DNA from: Larimichthys crocea
Taxonomy: Eukaryota; Chordata; Actinopteri; Sciaenidae
Assembly (NCBI RefSeq): GCF_000972845.2
Contig: NC_040018.1
Span: 13,675,157 to 13,739,156, forward strand
Direction: 5' to 3'
DNA length: 64,000 nucleotides
Position numbers and translations under genes: made by a program
Notes under the pieces: generated by a model
The model's input: only the letters and a program-made list of their open reading frames with translations
Databases searched by the model: none
What the model was told of the DNA's origin: nothing
Shown: positions 38,773 through 53,039 of the stretch, piece by piece
How positions within the stretch are numbered: position 1 is the stretch's first letter
How the letters are laid out: the number at the start of each line of letters is the position of its first letter

Positions 38773-41719
38773 TTTGGATTAAGATAAAGGCAAACACCAC
38801 TTGTAATGATTAATGCAGTTGGTGAAAATTAAATTCAGAGCAGGAACATTACCCAAACACAATTAGTCCTTGAGAACAAACATCACACTCTGCTGTGAAT
38901 GCAGATTCATTGACATATCATCGTGAGGAGGAGTTGCCATCAGAAGTCAAAAAAGAACTCTGGAGGTAAAATGTCTGACATGGCCTAGAGAGTCAGTGTT
39001 ACGGTTATGTGTCCTCTTCCCACCCTGCTGGCTACTATGACCTAGAAAAAGCCCTTAAATGTGCCCACAGCAGTAGGGTTGACCAGAAGCTATGCATACC
39101 GAACTGCAGGCCTGCCCACGCTCTTGCTTCTAAGCCTATTGTCATTAGCTGATCTCCTGTTCCACCTTTTCGCTGACGTAACGGCACAGAGGAGACACAG
39201 AATACAGCCTCCTCAGGCTTGTATTATCTAGCTTTCACCTCTGGCGTTCTCAGTTTGGTAGTGTAAATATTTCATTACCACATAATTGGTTGTTGCTTCA
39301 GGCTACACAATAAGGCTGTGATAGCTGTAGCACTGTATGTTTTATGACTATCCTGTATCCTTTATTTTATGTAAAATTCATAGAAATGTGTTTTGGGGAG
39401 AGGGTGTTTGAGATCCCATAAGGGGAAATGTTTAGTTGTTCATGCACTGCCCTCGCACAAGCTCGCTAGAGACGGCAACTAATTAAAAACAGTGATGATG
39501 TGCTCAGCCAGTGTCAATATTTAACCCAGTCTTACGCAGCTATCTTTATTAGCAGCATCGCGCTGACAAAAGGAGCAACATGGCCTTTGAGAGGTCCTCT
39601 TCTTAAAATGAAAATTAATGGGGTGGAGTGGGGTTGAGTGGAGGTGAATATAAAGAGTGGGTCTATATATGGGCTTATTTGCATGGAACATGAAGTACCT
39701 TTTTGGAGTGAAACTGCTGTTGAGGGTTCTTCAAGCAATTCATACACCCACCAGTTTCACCTGTCAACTCTTCCATACCGGACAACTAAAGAAGCTGCAA
39801 CTTAGTGAAAGTCTGGCATTGCACTTTTGATGTGTATATAAAGTATGCATATAAATTAGAGATAAAAAGCTTAAGAGTTTAAGTGTGTCAGGGTCTTTGA
39901 ATAATAATAATAAAAATCACTACACACACTACAAATCTTCCAAATTACCTCTTTGAATTGCATTAAAATGAAGAAAAGACACAGCTGTTGTCCACTCTCA
40001 TAAGGGGCCAAATTTTTCTTCCCCAGACCATCGCAGCCTTTGACCTATGCCCACAGGAAAGTAGTGCACACGCATTGAAAAATGGTGCTCCGTGCAGCTT
40101 CCCATGAGTATAGGCCAACTCCATCACTCTATCGTATATATGGGACTTACTAACACGGATTTTTTTTCACAGGGTCATTCTGTTGGGCCGGCTCATTAGC
40201 AAAAGAAAAAAAAAATAACTGCACTTTCCATAAAAAAAGAAACAAAAGTGCTCATTGATCAGAATGATCAATTGAGGATCAATAACCTAAACCCTCATCA
40301 TTCCCAGAGCAGCGTAATTGCAGCTGAGATATAGTTGTCATCACTAAAAATCAAACACAGACCAGGCTAATTGGAAGAGGTCTATAGCTTTGGTCATGCT
40401 GGCAAAAAGCTTTACAAAGCCCCAGAAAGACTTGTGATGGCCAGCCACTGGAGCTTCCCAAAATAACTACTCATGCCATTAGCAAGTGTCATCATAGAGG
40501 TCATTGTGCTGGCTGCCCATTTGGGGACATATAATACAGGGCATAGCAACCTACCACACAAGAGTGCTTTGTAACTCTTCTTGTGTAACTTGTGAACGTA
40601 AGTTATAAGATCACATTAAGCCCCAATTTTATAGGACAACTTGTGATTTTAATCTAATGTTTTGGAGGAATGTCCTTATTAGACAATTTGTTGCTGACCT
40701 CTGTGTTAAGCAGTGGTCAGAAAAAAAAAAAAAAAAAAGATGTCATTTTCCACTCCAGTAGTTGAGCACTGTAAAGAGGCTTAGAGAGCTGGTAAAGCAA
40801 AGAGGCGTGCCTGATATAATAGATATTTCACAGGCTGGCATCGCAGCCAAGCTGCCCCTTACTGGCTACACCATATACACTGCTCAATCGTGCAAAAAAT
40901 CTCAAACTATACTTCAAAGCCTACCACTTTTCCCCTTCCTGTTTATTGATTACATAGAGCTCTTGTTCAGTAATTGTGCAGTAAATCAAGCATGGTGAGC
41001 ACTAATCTCAACCCCGGGAGTAAAGTGTTAAAGGTAAAACCTGCTGAAAAGTGCATAATTACGGAGCTGTGTTCAGCCAGGAGAGGATATACTCCTCCCT
41101 CTCACATTTCTCACACACTGCCTGCCTGCGCAACCAGAGGCAGCAGGGAGAAGGGTTGGCAGAAGAGCAACGGGAAGTGTATACAGTTTCTAACCACCTC
41201 TCACTCCCTCCCTTACTCTTTCAAACCTTCTCCCTCCCAATGCATTCCCAACCAAAGCGCCGGGGGCACCATACTTGTAAAGAAACCACAGCCTTTTGAG
41301 TGCCTCTTGTATTTACAAACGGAGGCATGTTGGAATCAAAGGCATTACCACATGACATAACACATTAAACAGTTTGGCAGATTGAGAATTTATAGACTGA
41401 ATAGATAGTGAGTGGGGTAAACAGGAGTAGTGACAATGTTGGATCAGCTTAGCGAGCTATACTTCGTATGAGAGCCAAACTTACCTAAACCAGGGTACAG
41501 GATAGGAGTCAAATGCAGCAGCTCCCTCCTTTCCCTTGCTTTGCCTTCCCTCTTAACACACAGCTCAGGCTATACTCCAGGTGGAGACAGCTATCACTTT
41601 CCCATCAACTTCCTGTTCCTCTTGTCTCTCCGCCCCCTTTTTTCTCTCAGCTCTCACTCTCCCAGCTGCACAACTGGCTTTTTCTGTGCCATGTTTGAAG
41701 AAATACAAAGCTGTATCTT

Positions 41720-41733
41720 CCCCCCCCCCCCCC
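41720..41733. repeat. C14 homopolymer
   Basis: Fourteen C within a wider pyrimidine-rich stretch, 41590-41840. Confidence 0.9.
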
Positions 41734-41879
41734 ATCGTCTGAAGCACTAAAATCTGCAGTTAAGAGATTTTTTCCCTCTCTCCTCATCCTTCCTTCTCTT
41801 ATCCTCCTCCTCCTCCTCCCCCCCAACACTTTCCCCATGTTGCTGTTCCGCCTAATCTCACCTCAGTTTTTATTTCACC

Positions 41880-42080
41880 CTCATCAGCAGGGACCTAAAA
41901 ATAAATGATAAATGGAATATGATATTTTAAAGCCTTATCTCTTATCTGTTCTTACAGGGGGAATAATAGGGTAGTTAATCCTGCAGATCCTACTCAAATT
42001 GATTAATCAGCACATGCGGACAATCAAATAAATGATTAATATTCCCCGAGTCCTGTGGTCGGACAGTTACCCCTGAAACC
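41880..42080. promoter_or_regulatory. candidate enhancer with paired TGATTAAT motifs
   Basis: Contains the palindrome TGATTAATCA (42000-42009) and TGATTAATATT (42033-42043), along with GTAGTTAATCC and AATAAATGATAAATGG. ATBF1 was named for binding an AT-rich TGATTAAT-type motif in an AFP enhancer, so autoregulation is conceivable. Confidence 0.45.
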
Positions 42081-42887
42081 ATCAGTAATAATTCAGTAAC
42101 CCTTCCCAGACCACAGGCTGCAGCTAGTCAGCCTCACTCAGCATCAGCCCTCTGATGTTCAGCAGGACTTTGAACTCCCTGCACAGAAATTCAGACACAC
42201 CAGTGGTAAGACAATCTGCAGTCTTCTCTCTCTGAAAACCCTCCTACAATGGCTGCCTACCTGATTGAACTCACACACCATATACACAACAGAATTTAGG
42301 GAGGACTGCAACATATATACGACAAGACAAGGGCCGCTTCCTTTAACTGGTGTATAAGATAGCAGCATACTAGCGAGGGAAGCAAAGAAAACAGATCTGT
42401 ATGCTCTTACTCTCAATTACTGTACAAATATGCTTTACACACAGCAGGAAAAACATTCTCAAATACTTGCTGTGGCAATACAGAGACCAACTATAAAACT
42501 TTACCATGCAGTCATACAAAAACCTGAAGCCTGTTATGTAAGCGTTAGGTGAAGTGCCTAAAAAAAAAATAAAAATAATAATGCCACCGTGTTCCCACAG
42601 CTAGAGAACCAGATGTCTCCAGGAACTCACATACAGACAGAGAGACAGGCTGTTCACCAGCAACTCTCCCAGGCCTCACCACACTGAGCACACCCTGTCC
42701 TGCTGGTGGACAAAGGAGGGGGAATCTCCATTGAAAAGGGCCTTCTTTTCTCTCCCATTACCCGTGCTATTCTCCCTCCCACAGAGGTCAGCGAACAGCC
42801 ATCTTCATGGCTCGCTCCTCTGCATCTGCCAGCTATAACTGTTCTTAATCAGGGGCGAGGCCCAGAGGCAGAGAAGAGTGCCTCTTG

Positions 42888-42917
42888 CCCCCCCCCCCCC
42901 ACACACACACACACACA
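42888..42917. repeat. C13 followed by (AC)8
   Basis: C run 42888-42900 joined to AC repeat 42901-42917. Confidence 0.93.
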
Positions 42918-44851
42918 TTTTCACCCGGGCCGCCCGGAACGAATGGTGAGATATGTGTGTATTTGTATGATTGGTGGGAGGAGGGGTGAGGCACGAGGTA
43001 AACACAGCTTGTAGGTGTGGAATGTCTGCCTTGCTTCTAGTAGGCCTAGTAGGATGTGGATGTGTGTCTATCTTTGCCAACAAACACACACACATTTCAT
43101 ACAGTATACACACTGTCTCACCCCACCCTAATCCCTCCTCTCTGCCGTACAGGAGGCTTGGCCTTTGTGTTGCGTCTGGCCAGCTGGTTGCCTGAATCAG
43201 CATGTGCAGCTGTCTACTGTGACGAACACTACTCTACCACTGCTGGGACACTGTGACTCTTCACTGCATTGCTATGTTTTAATATGGCTGGCTGGCATTA
43301 CTACAGCCATTTAAAATCCACCTAAGAAGCCACTGACCTCGCGGGAGTTTACACAGCCTGAGAGCAGGTTGAGTTTTAGCAATAACACATATTGATGGCC
43401 TTTAACTAGTGTTTGAGAACCTTGGAGGGTAAAGAACTAGACTTACAACATGGGGGAAGACCGAGCTCTAAAGTGTGAGTGGCCATTCAGTACTCTTGCC
43501 AATATGCCTCGTGATATATAGCTTTAGTCTTTAATAGGTATGAGCATGGTGTGTAGGGCAGTGTCGTGAAAAAGCCCCAGTTTTATATAAGCGTTACAGT
43601 TCACTTTGATCTCTTCTCTTGCTCCACTGTTTATAAATCAGCCACACAAATATTTATGAGCGGAACGGGGAAAATGGCTGGTCTGGTTTGTATCTCTGCC
43701 CTCCTTCCCTCCCTCCCTACTGCGTCCCCTCCTTCTCCCTGTGGCTGATGTGTAGATGAGGCCACCGCAGACGCAGAGCGAGTGCATAGGCCCCAGGCCA
43801 CATCCATCATATCTGTTCTGTCTCTGGCTATTGTGCGGCCCTAGAGAAGGCTGACCTAACCAAACCAAGTAACGGAAACGACAGCACATTTAGTATGAAT
43901 AAAAGAGAAAACGATTAAGGGAAAAAAAACGTCACAGGTCACTGGTTGACTTGTATGAAATGATGTATAATCGTTGGACTAGTGCGATGTGAGTGCATTG
44001 TAAAGTATATCCGCAATCATGAACAGATCACGCCAATACGTGCCTGTTTGTGCTGTGCATACACACACATACGTACCCCTGACTAATGCATCACTAGTTC
44101 ATCAGTAACAAAGATCAATTAATTAATACAGCCATGTTCAATACATATTCCATCTCCCTCCCTTTTAGCTCACCTATCTGTTTCTGCCTACAGCACACAC
44201 AATAGGACAGGCCCAGAGCCTCTAGATCTATACGCTTTAATTGCTCCCCCCAGCCCTGACCTCTGATCCAGATCACTCTGATATACAGCATCTCTATTAA
44301 ATTGGGAAGTAGGTAAATATTCTTCTAATGACCCTCAGTTCTAGTGACACCATTGAAAATGGAGGGGAAAAAAAAATCAATCTTGTTTTTTTCTTTTTTG
44401 CCCTTCACTGACTCTATTAGTTTCTTTTTTATCTGAGGTTTGACTCCAAAAATGTTGAGGGAGACTGAGCAGAATGGAGTGTCTACTCTAATTTTGACAG
44501 GGCAATGGACTTTACTGAGATGCATTTCGGTAATGAGGAGATTACAAACCTGTGCTCAGAAGGAAATATCTTTTCAATAGCATCTCGACTGTCCTTCAAG
44601 TAACACATTGGGTTTACCGAGCCAGTGTAAAAAAAAAAAGAAAACAGTCAGACAACCTTTATCTTAACTGAACAGAATGTTGATCTGGCAATCTAGACTC
44701 GAGATAATTTAAAAGATAACGTGGTTCAAGCGGGAAAGAGACAAATTCCACCAAATGTTACCCATCACATAGTGCGGGTGCATAAAAAGATAGTGGTTTA
44801 TGCAAGGCTATGTGCATGCGTGTGTGCACTGTACAGTAAAAGCTGATGAAC

Positions 44852-44883
44852 TGTATGTGTGTGTGCGTGTGTGTGTGTGTGTG
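44852..44883. repeat. (TG)n microsatellite
   Basis: TG repeat with single TA and CG interruptions. Confidence 0.92.
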
Positions 44884-46129
44884 GGCAGGGGTGGGTGGGG
44901 GTAGAGAGGGGGTGGTAGTGGTGGACTGGCTTGTCGATCGATGCAGTGATTGGCAGTTAATGGCTTTTCCTGTTCTGCCTTGGTAACCCTGGCCTGATGG
45001 CTGTTGCTTCTGATCAGAGATGGCAGATGGTGTTTGATTTTCGTATATAAACCTCTGACTTTGTGGAGATGGCTTCATCATGTTTAATGATTTAAAAGTT
45101 AAGTTGAATACTGGGAATACTGCAATGCTGGATTTCTCATCTAAAAAGCCCTAATCTCCCTTCCAGATGTAAAGACTGATCTCTCTTAACTACATGCACA
45201 TAACATGATTAGTATTCTGTTATAAGCCACTCAATCCATCAATGATAAATTATTGGAATGAAATTTATAACACATATGTTTTTTTTTCTCTATTTTATGC
45301 TCTCCAGACATTTCAGCCTCAGGCCTCATTTTACAGGCTCTTCTGTCACAAAGTAGCTCCTGATATAATGTGACCGCTAAAAAGAATCAAAAATCCCATG
45401 AGATCAAAGATCCTAAACACCAAAAGACCTGTCACCGAATTTTCACCCAACGAGTCTGTGATGAAAGCTAGAAACTAGGAAAGAGGAGGAAAAAGTTGTA
45501 AATTGAGGAAAATTGAATGATAAGTTCCATTTGATGCATAAGAGAAGATTGTAGGAAATCAGAGTACAAATAGCAGGTCCTGAAATCTCAGATTATTCAG
45601 AGTAATTTCATGTTCTGAAGGTTTGCCTTTATTTGGCTCATCACTCAGCCATTTTCAACTGCTTACGGCTAAAGTCTATGATTTTAGTCTATTTTTATTT
45701 CCAAAAGCGCCACTAATTTTGACATTTCATCTTACCAGAGTTAAAAAAAAAACCTAGAAGATCAAATTATCTGTACTGGGAAGAATAACAGGCTTTTTAT
45801 TTGATCAGAAATACAGAGTCAATATGTTAGAAAAGCGAGTGACTAAAGAGGCCAGACACTCCCTGTAAAAAAACACACACAAAAAAAAAAACAGGAAGGA
45901 GAGTCCAAACATTGGTGAGCACAAAACCACAGGTTTTCGTGTGTGTGATGATGACGATGATGATATGATGACAGATATGTGTGTGAGTGTGTGACAGAGA
46001 GAGAGAGAGAGATTTAGGTCGCACTGGGTCTCAACTGCAAAATGAATACACCCTCGCTCCTGGAACATTAACAAATAACAAAATACTTTGCTTTACACAA
46101 CTTATTAAGATGCTCTCTCTCTCCCTTAC

Positions 46130-46400
46130 CCCTCTCAGCATGCAAATTAATACATTGATCATTTGAATAATAATTTGCATTCCAGATCTCACAATTTCAT
46201 GTTCAAACTTTAACGGCTCCCAGAGTTCTCATTTAAACAGTAGCTGCACAGACAGTCCTTATGGTTCAAATTATTTCAACATGACTATTCCAACCTAACA
46301 AGCATAAATTAAGGAAATTCCTATCTGGTGACAGAGATAGACCATCTGAAGAAAGGATCCAAGTTTGAATTATTCAGCAGTCCTTAATTTTAGGGCTAGT
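46130..46400. promoter_or_regulatory. candidate enhancer with inverted POU octamers
   Basis: ATGCAAATTA at 46140-46149 and TAATTTGCAT at 46171-46180 form a perfect 10-bp inverted repeat with a 21-bp spacer, each arm an octamer fused to a homeodomain half-site. Downstream sequence to 46400 stays unique and homeodomain-word rich. Confidence 0.5.
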
Positions 46401-49400
46401 GTTGATTGAATGTGGTGACATTATAAAAAAGAGTTTGTGGGGCTGGCAAGGAAGGCAGTGAGGGATGATCTGGGAGTGAGCCTAGGAGTTCAGTGGCTAT
46501 GGAGACTTCCTCTGCTGTCTGCGTCTCTGAGGAGATCTTAGAGGAAAGAGGCCTCTGTAAATCAACATGAGATTGAAAGGGACTTTATAAAACACAAATG
46601 TGTGAAAGTGCTTATACGGAACAAAAGCCTGTACTTCAGTACCATGCTTTCACCAGCTTTGGCTAGTAAAAAAGAAGCGTCAGACGGCGTGACCCTGAGG
46701 TTTGCCACATAAGCGGAGCAGGGCGAGGTGAAGGTGAGCAAGGAACAGAGATGATATGTTTGGGTGGAGCTTAAAGGCATGGTAGTTAAACGCCCCCCCA
46801 ACACCCCCAACACCACCCTGTCTATTCTGGGCATCAGTTTGTCATGAAGGAATGTGAAGGCCATAAAGTATCGGTGCCCTTGAGAAGCTGAAGAGCATTC
46901 TTGTCCCCAACTCTTAAAGCTGTCTCTCTCTCTTTCCCTCACTATCACTTTCCCCAGCTCACTCCCCCTCTCTCTTATTCCAGCAGTAAGTTTAAAGTAG
47001 AACACAGGTGTAGAAGACGGCACCCGTGGGAAAGATAACATTTGGGAACATTCCTGGGGTTAAAAAAGAAGGTTTTTTTCTGATTTTCTTCATCTGGAGA
47101 ACTATGTAATTGCCTTGGTTCCATGACTATGCCTTTGTCCCCTTTGTGCCTCCACCCCACACTCCCCATCGCTACCTCTTACATCACTAGCTAGTAATTT
47201 CCATATTACAATTTAAACAAGAGATTCTTTTCTCTGCTAGTTTTTCATTTTCATCTTTCCATTTTATCCATCTTTTGTATTGAAGAATAAAAGGCATGAT
47301 GAGAAAACAAGGTGCAAAATGATCTTTTCCAGGGCCCCCAATAAAAACCGCATGACACCCTGGGCTGCACCACTTAATTACAAAAGGATGAAATCTTTTC
47401 TTCTACATCTGGAGAAAACATTGTCTGCATAACACTGATAGATTTACAGCTCCCAGTTCTAACCCTGAACTCCAGCACACAGCAATTAGGCAAAACATGG
47501 ATGGACAACCAGCGCCATGAAGTTCAAGAAAAGAGAAGGCTATTCTCTTTTGGCACTATAGAAAAAGCCTCTGAGGCCCCACTGTTTCAAATAAAAATTC
47601 TGCCCAGAAAATAGTCCGCAGGAAACTGATAGATGGTTTCATTTTTACTCGAGCCTTGATGGTGGTCACAGAGAGGTGAGGCGGCCTTTTCGCCGCATAG
47701 CATACTTGATGCCAGGTTTAGCGCTACATAACCCATCCAAAATAGACTACTTTGAGGAGACCATGCTTGCAGGCATCAGCATCTCTCAGACCCATCACTA
47801 ACAACAAACAGCCAATGAAATCCAGGCGAGAAATTGCTGAAGTTCTGCAATCCAACAGTAATCGATGAATCACAAAATGGAAAGACCTTAGGGGCAGATT
47901 TGTTAAAACAAAGAAAAACCTGGTTAAAACAAAGGCAGTACATGCTCTGCACACTTAGGAATGATTTAAATGGCTGCAGTACTGTAAATCAAGCATGAGT
48001 TTGGTTCGACTGTCCCTCAACAAACAGTCCACTGCTTCTGCAATTACATAAAGAGCTGTCAAATTATAAATACGTGCATATAAAATAATGTAATACTGAT
48101 TATAATATTGTGTTCAGCTACTCAAAGATCCTTTTGGACTTACAAGTGGAAGATTACAAGGCAAGGGGAATGAAACAACAGCCAGGGCCACACATCCATC
48201 ATTCTGTAAAATTTATCTGTCCCACGACTCTACTCTGTAGGCCAAACCCAAACAGAAGAGAGGTCCCTGTGTGCTCATCCTGGTACCTAAGACCTCCTCC
48301 CCTCTCCTCATCTGTCTCTTCACCCTACCTTGCTTTCATGTACAGCTCCACTGAACACAGACCTCAGAGCTGAGTAGTTTTGTGGCCCTGACCACTCGGA
48401 GGCCATTAATCTGGTGGCTTAGCCACTGATGTATTGATGGCACAGAGCCGGTAAGCCTGCCTGCCTCACTCTCTCCATCCCTTCAGCTTAGCAGCTATAC
48501 AGATTCACATGAGCCTACCTCTAGCCTCATCAAAGCAGTGTTTACCTGCCAATTGCCACTGTTAGTCTTTCAGGTGCAGTGTCTAAAGGTCACCAGATGT
48601 ATTGACCAGTTGGGCAAAAAGACCTTTGAGATGCCTCATTGAAGCCATGATAGCCGCACAGTGTGTTTGCATGCACTCAAAATACATCCATTACATCCAA
48701 CTATATGAGCAGCTAGATCTGGTTTCTTTCAGTGCTTCGAACCACATGCAGCAGCTTTTATCTTACGACTAAGAGTACAAGAAATAGAGCGTACATTAAA
48801 GGTGCTATGTAGACTAGTAAAATCACAAAAATAGCATTAGTGCTACTATATTCTGATTCCTTGCAAGCCTGTAGGCAACCACACATAATTTTAGATATTT
48901 ACTTGACCATCAAACAAAACATGTAAACTTGGTGATTTGGGAAATTTGGTAATTGGAGAACATGAAAAGGCCTTCATGAATCACTTGAATGTGTTTATTC
49001 ATAGTAATTAAGCTTGTGTTTGAATTTGTGTTTGAATTTGTGTGCGTGTAAAGGTAATGGCACTCATTTTACTGTAGTTTGACTACAAACGCTGATTACA
49101 TGTAATCCTAAACAGGTCATTTTAAAGAGAAGGTAAAGGGGATACTATAGTGTCTCTCTGGCATCTTTACAGTGGGGGTGGTAAAAAGACAGGGCCGTGA
49201 CTGATGTGTCTGTAATATCATCTTGACAAGAGGCAGGCAGAGCAAGAGTATAACACAGATTAGATACAGAGACCCTCCGGTTGGTGCAGGAAGAAATTTC
49301 TCCAAAATGTAATTGTACTCTCAATAATACCCCCATCTCCTACAATCACTTTAAAGGGAAGAACTTTATTTTACCGTTTGTCATAATTACAAAATTTAAA

Positions 49401-50281
49401 GACAGATTCAAGCCTGGAAAACATTACTTTGTGTAGAGTGGGATGGTGGAAGCAGACAGAGGATTTTGCTGAGGAGATTGTTTAGTTTTTCAGCATGATT
49501 GGATTAAGGATATTTAACCTTAAACAGATCCCCATCCTAGACCACCCACTGGCTTACTATCCACACTGGTTTGTTTTGTGGGTGAAGAGTATTTGTCATG
49601 TTTAATTTTAAGAAGACAACGTGGAAGGGTGAAAGGTAGGACAAAGGAGAAAAAAATGTTTAAAAAACAATTTCCTGTCTGTAAAGAAAAAAGAAATCTT
49701 GTAAGAGGAACAAACTGTATATTTGCACCATACGTCACTGCCTTACTGACAAAACTATATCTGTACACAAATTGGTACTTGTGACAAAAAAACGATATTA
49801 CCTCACCTATTTTTTCCCTTCTAAAAACACCAATCTGCCTTTTCTGCTGATGGAGCTGGAGTTAACACGATCATCAGCTTCCTTGCACATGATCTCTGCC
49901 TCTCTTGTCCAAAAATCAAAATAAAAAAAAATCAAATGAAAACAAACAATCATTTACACAATGATGAAGGATCGCCAACTCCCAGCTGACAATGTAAAGC
50001 CTCATGTCTATTCTTTCTCTAATCCTCCTACTCTGTGGCACTGCGTGATGGAACACAGAGAATGCATCTGTATCTCCACCACAGACCCAGGATGCAGAAC
50101 CTGGTCTGTAATGCACTGGGCCCTTTTAACTCTGCCAATTGTGGTAAACGGCCACTGGGAGAAAAAAAAAAAGCCAGCCTCCCTTGTCTAAGCAGCTTTC
50201 TGCTCCCCCTCTTTTGCTTTCTTTCACTGTCACTTTGTAAATCCCAGCAACACCCACACTAGGGCAGTTGCACATACAAAT

Positions 50282-50333
50282 CAGCACCACCACCACGAGC
50301 AGCAGCAGCAACAGCAGCAACAGCAGCAGCAGC
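50282..50333. repeat. CAG/CAN trinucleotide repeat
   Basis: About 17 CAN units, starting as CAC/CAG and ending CAG/CAA. The Leu run on the minus strand is a translation artefact; no gene is associated. Confidence 0.85.
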
Positions 50334-50795
50334 TGTGCCATGGGTCAAAGCCCGACCCTTTGCCTGGCCTTCTCAAGGGGTGGGAGCTAGAGGAGTTGTG
50401 AAATTCTTGCACACTGCCAAACACTAAACCCTACTAGCCCCCCTCTTTCCAGTCCACACTTATTTTCTGTCATATTCCACTCCTTCCTCGTTCCACCCAC
50501 TGCTCATTGTAACTGGGATTTGTCTGAGGTAGGACACTATAGAGTTCAACCCCCTGCAGGCAACTACGGACAGAGTTAACCAGGCTTCAGGATCAAGACT
50601 GCGTGTTGACTGAGGAGGTGTTACAAGCACCAATACACAATTTAAATACTTCCTTGGTGTGATGTTATGCCTTTGATCACATGTACATAATTTGTACCAA
50701 ATTATATTATGAGAACTTCTCTGTTGAGCAATTAAAATGATACATTTCATGAGCCCTATGTTGTCATCTGCTGGCACTTTAGATTATGAGATTGC

Positions 50796-50827
<32 letters not shown>

Positions 50828-50832
50828 TGTGT
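50796..50832. repeat. (TG)n microsatellite
   Basis: 37 bp of TG with one TT interruption. Confidence 0.95.
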
Positions 50833-52129
50833 ACATTCACACGCTTGTGCATGTGAAAGGAGAGAATGGGCTGTCTCCCAGGATGTGCAGCAAGCGCTTT
50901 ATTAGAGCGGTAGTACCAGTAAATCAGAGCTCAGCTCTTCCTGGAACTGCTGCAACCTTTCCCACTGAGCACTATTACTGAACAATCATAGGCTAGCCAT
51001 GATAATTAGCAGAGTATCTATCCTTCCAACCCTCCTGTCACCCCCCCATCCCCTCTCCTGTCTGTTTCTCCATCCTCTTCCAACCCCTCCTCTTCTTAGA
51101 AATGTCTGGTGGGTGAGCGGGTAAAGCCAGGCGCCCGCTAGACGTCATTTCACCAGAGGACATCTCGCAATACCTGTCACAATTTCTTGACATTGGCCAA
51201 GAGTGACAATTTTGGCTCATTTGTCTGCCCACGCTATAAGACCACCAAAACACATCAAGAACGATTGCAAAATACTAGAAAAGTTTAAGAGCTCGGGAGA
51301 GGAATTAGACACAGAAGCGCAGATCCTGCCACAGCAGTGACGAACAACGAGATTCCATAATAATGCTGCTGATGTGCATATATCTGAAAACTCATCTGTG
51401 ATGCCAAAATCAGCCATCCTGTCATCTAGTGGGCACTTGGCCTAAGTCAGCAGAACTGATATCCTCCAAAATACACTTTACAGCTTTATTTGATTGCAAA
51501 ACGGCTGCATTTCTCTCGAGCTGAAATTCAACTATAACTTATTTGTGGTTGCAACCCAACTACAAACTATTGTACTGTCCATGAAGATTGGAATCAATCC
51601 TGGCAGTTATGATCTTTAATGGGGAGAGGTCATCACGACTTGCATTCCTGTATCTGAGAAGCCAGTGCTTTTGCTGAGTAGGATCATCAGTGAAACACCT
51701 TAATGCCTTTTCATGTAACCACTAATCCCTTCATTTACATTACTACCTCTTTTCCTCTATTATGTTTCATTGTGATTATTTTCTCTCTGCGGAGAGCAGA
51801 CATTTTCTTGCCTCAGTGTTCACTGATTCTTTTCTATTGCACTGAAGGGTAAAATAAGAGCAGTAACTCCATCCAAGATGTAGATGTATTATGTTCGTTA
51901 ATGGGCCAGCCGCTGGCCTCCACTTAACACTATGTTAGTGCAGTTAAAAGTGCAGAACATACAATCAAAACCCCTGTTTCTCATCTGTAATGAGCAGACA
52001 GTGGATGTGACTGTGTGTGTAAAGCAGAGAGAGAGAGAGATAGGTGAAAAGTTTGTACGGTTATGTGTGTGCTCAATAGAGCGGGACAAGGACAGAGGGA
52101 GGGGTGTCAGGACTTTCTTGGTTAAAGAT

Positions 52130-52350
52130 TCCCCATCTGATAGTGACGGCACTTTCTCCCTTTCTTTCCATGGCCAAGCGGCATCTGGAGTGGATTTTGT
52201 GCTAGCAGACACCGAGGAACATGATTACATTCGGCTAACTGCGCTCTAAACTGATTATGCATGTGCCAAGCTAATGGACTACATTTGCAAGAGGAAAAAT
52301 AACATCCAATCAATCTCAATTACCGCCGATTGCACCGGCCCCCGAGACAA
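52130..52350. promoter_or_regulatory. candidate conserved non-coding element
   Basis: CTGATTATGCATGTGCC, CAAGCTAATGGAC, CCAATCAATCTCAATTACCG words; unique sequence in intron 4. Confidence 0.42.
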
Positions 52351-53039
52351 GGAAGGTAGCCAGCTAACCCCCATGCTCCTCCCCTTTCCCCCCAACCCTT
52401 GACTGGAAGCTGAGGCCTGTGGCTGGGCCTGGTTAGGCCCCACCCATTCTGTCTGGCCAGGGCAGCCGGGGCCTTAGAGCTGGATTAGTTCCACTCATCT
52501 CACCTCCGCACTTACACATAGCCAAGCCCTGAAGCCTGCTGCTGCTGGTATAAGGTTATCATATATCAAATATTATGTACGTGGCGAACTGTAAAATGAG
52601 AATGGAAGTTTTTTTTCTAGATGAAGAGAGAGTCTCAGGGAAAAAGCAACATATTCTAAAAACATACAGTATACAAACTGATGTTTGAGTTATCTTCATG
52701 CTGCAACAGAACCCAGCTGTTTGTGTTTAGGAGTGACCATGCTATGATCAGAGCCACTTAAAACTCCATAATCCATGGGAAAAAGAAGGTGAAAGTTGGC
52801 TTCAGAGCACAGAAGTGTGATGGCAGGACACACAGTGCTCAGAATGGGTATCTCTCAACCGAGAACACAGTGCACAAGGGAAGACAGCATCACCCCCCGC
52901 TGTGTGGTGGTCCATGCGGTCAGGATGACTTGCAGGATCTTTCTGTGGTCTTTTGGAACATTCCAATACATGGGGTGGTGGGGGTGATATTTTTAGAAAG
53001 CCCTAATATGGGCCGCATACCACAGACTCTCAAATTATC

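Noticed and set aside
46562..47041. 159-codon minus-strand open frame in intron 4
   Set aside because: Same strand as zfhx3, but no homology recognised, includes CT-repeat-derived RERERD, and zfhx3 reading continues perfectly between flanking exons without it.
50126..50341. Minus-strand poly-Leu open frame
   Set aside because: Translation of the CAG/CAN repeat; no supporting context.
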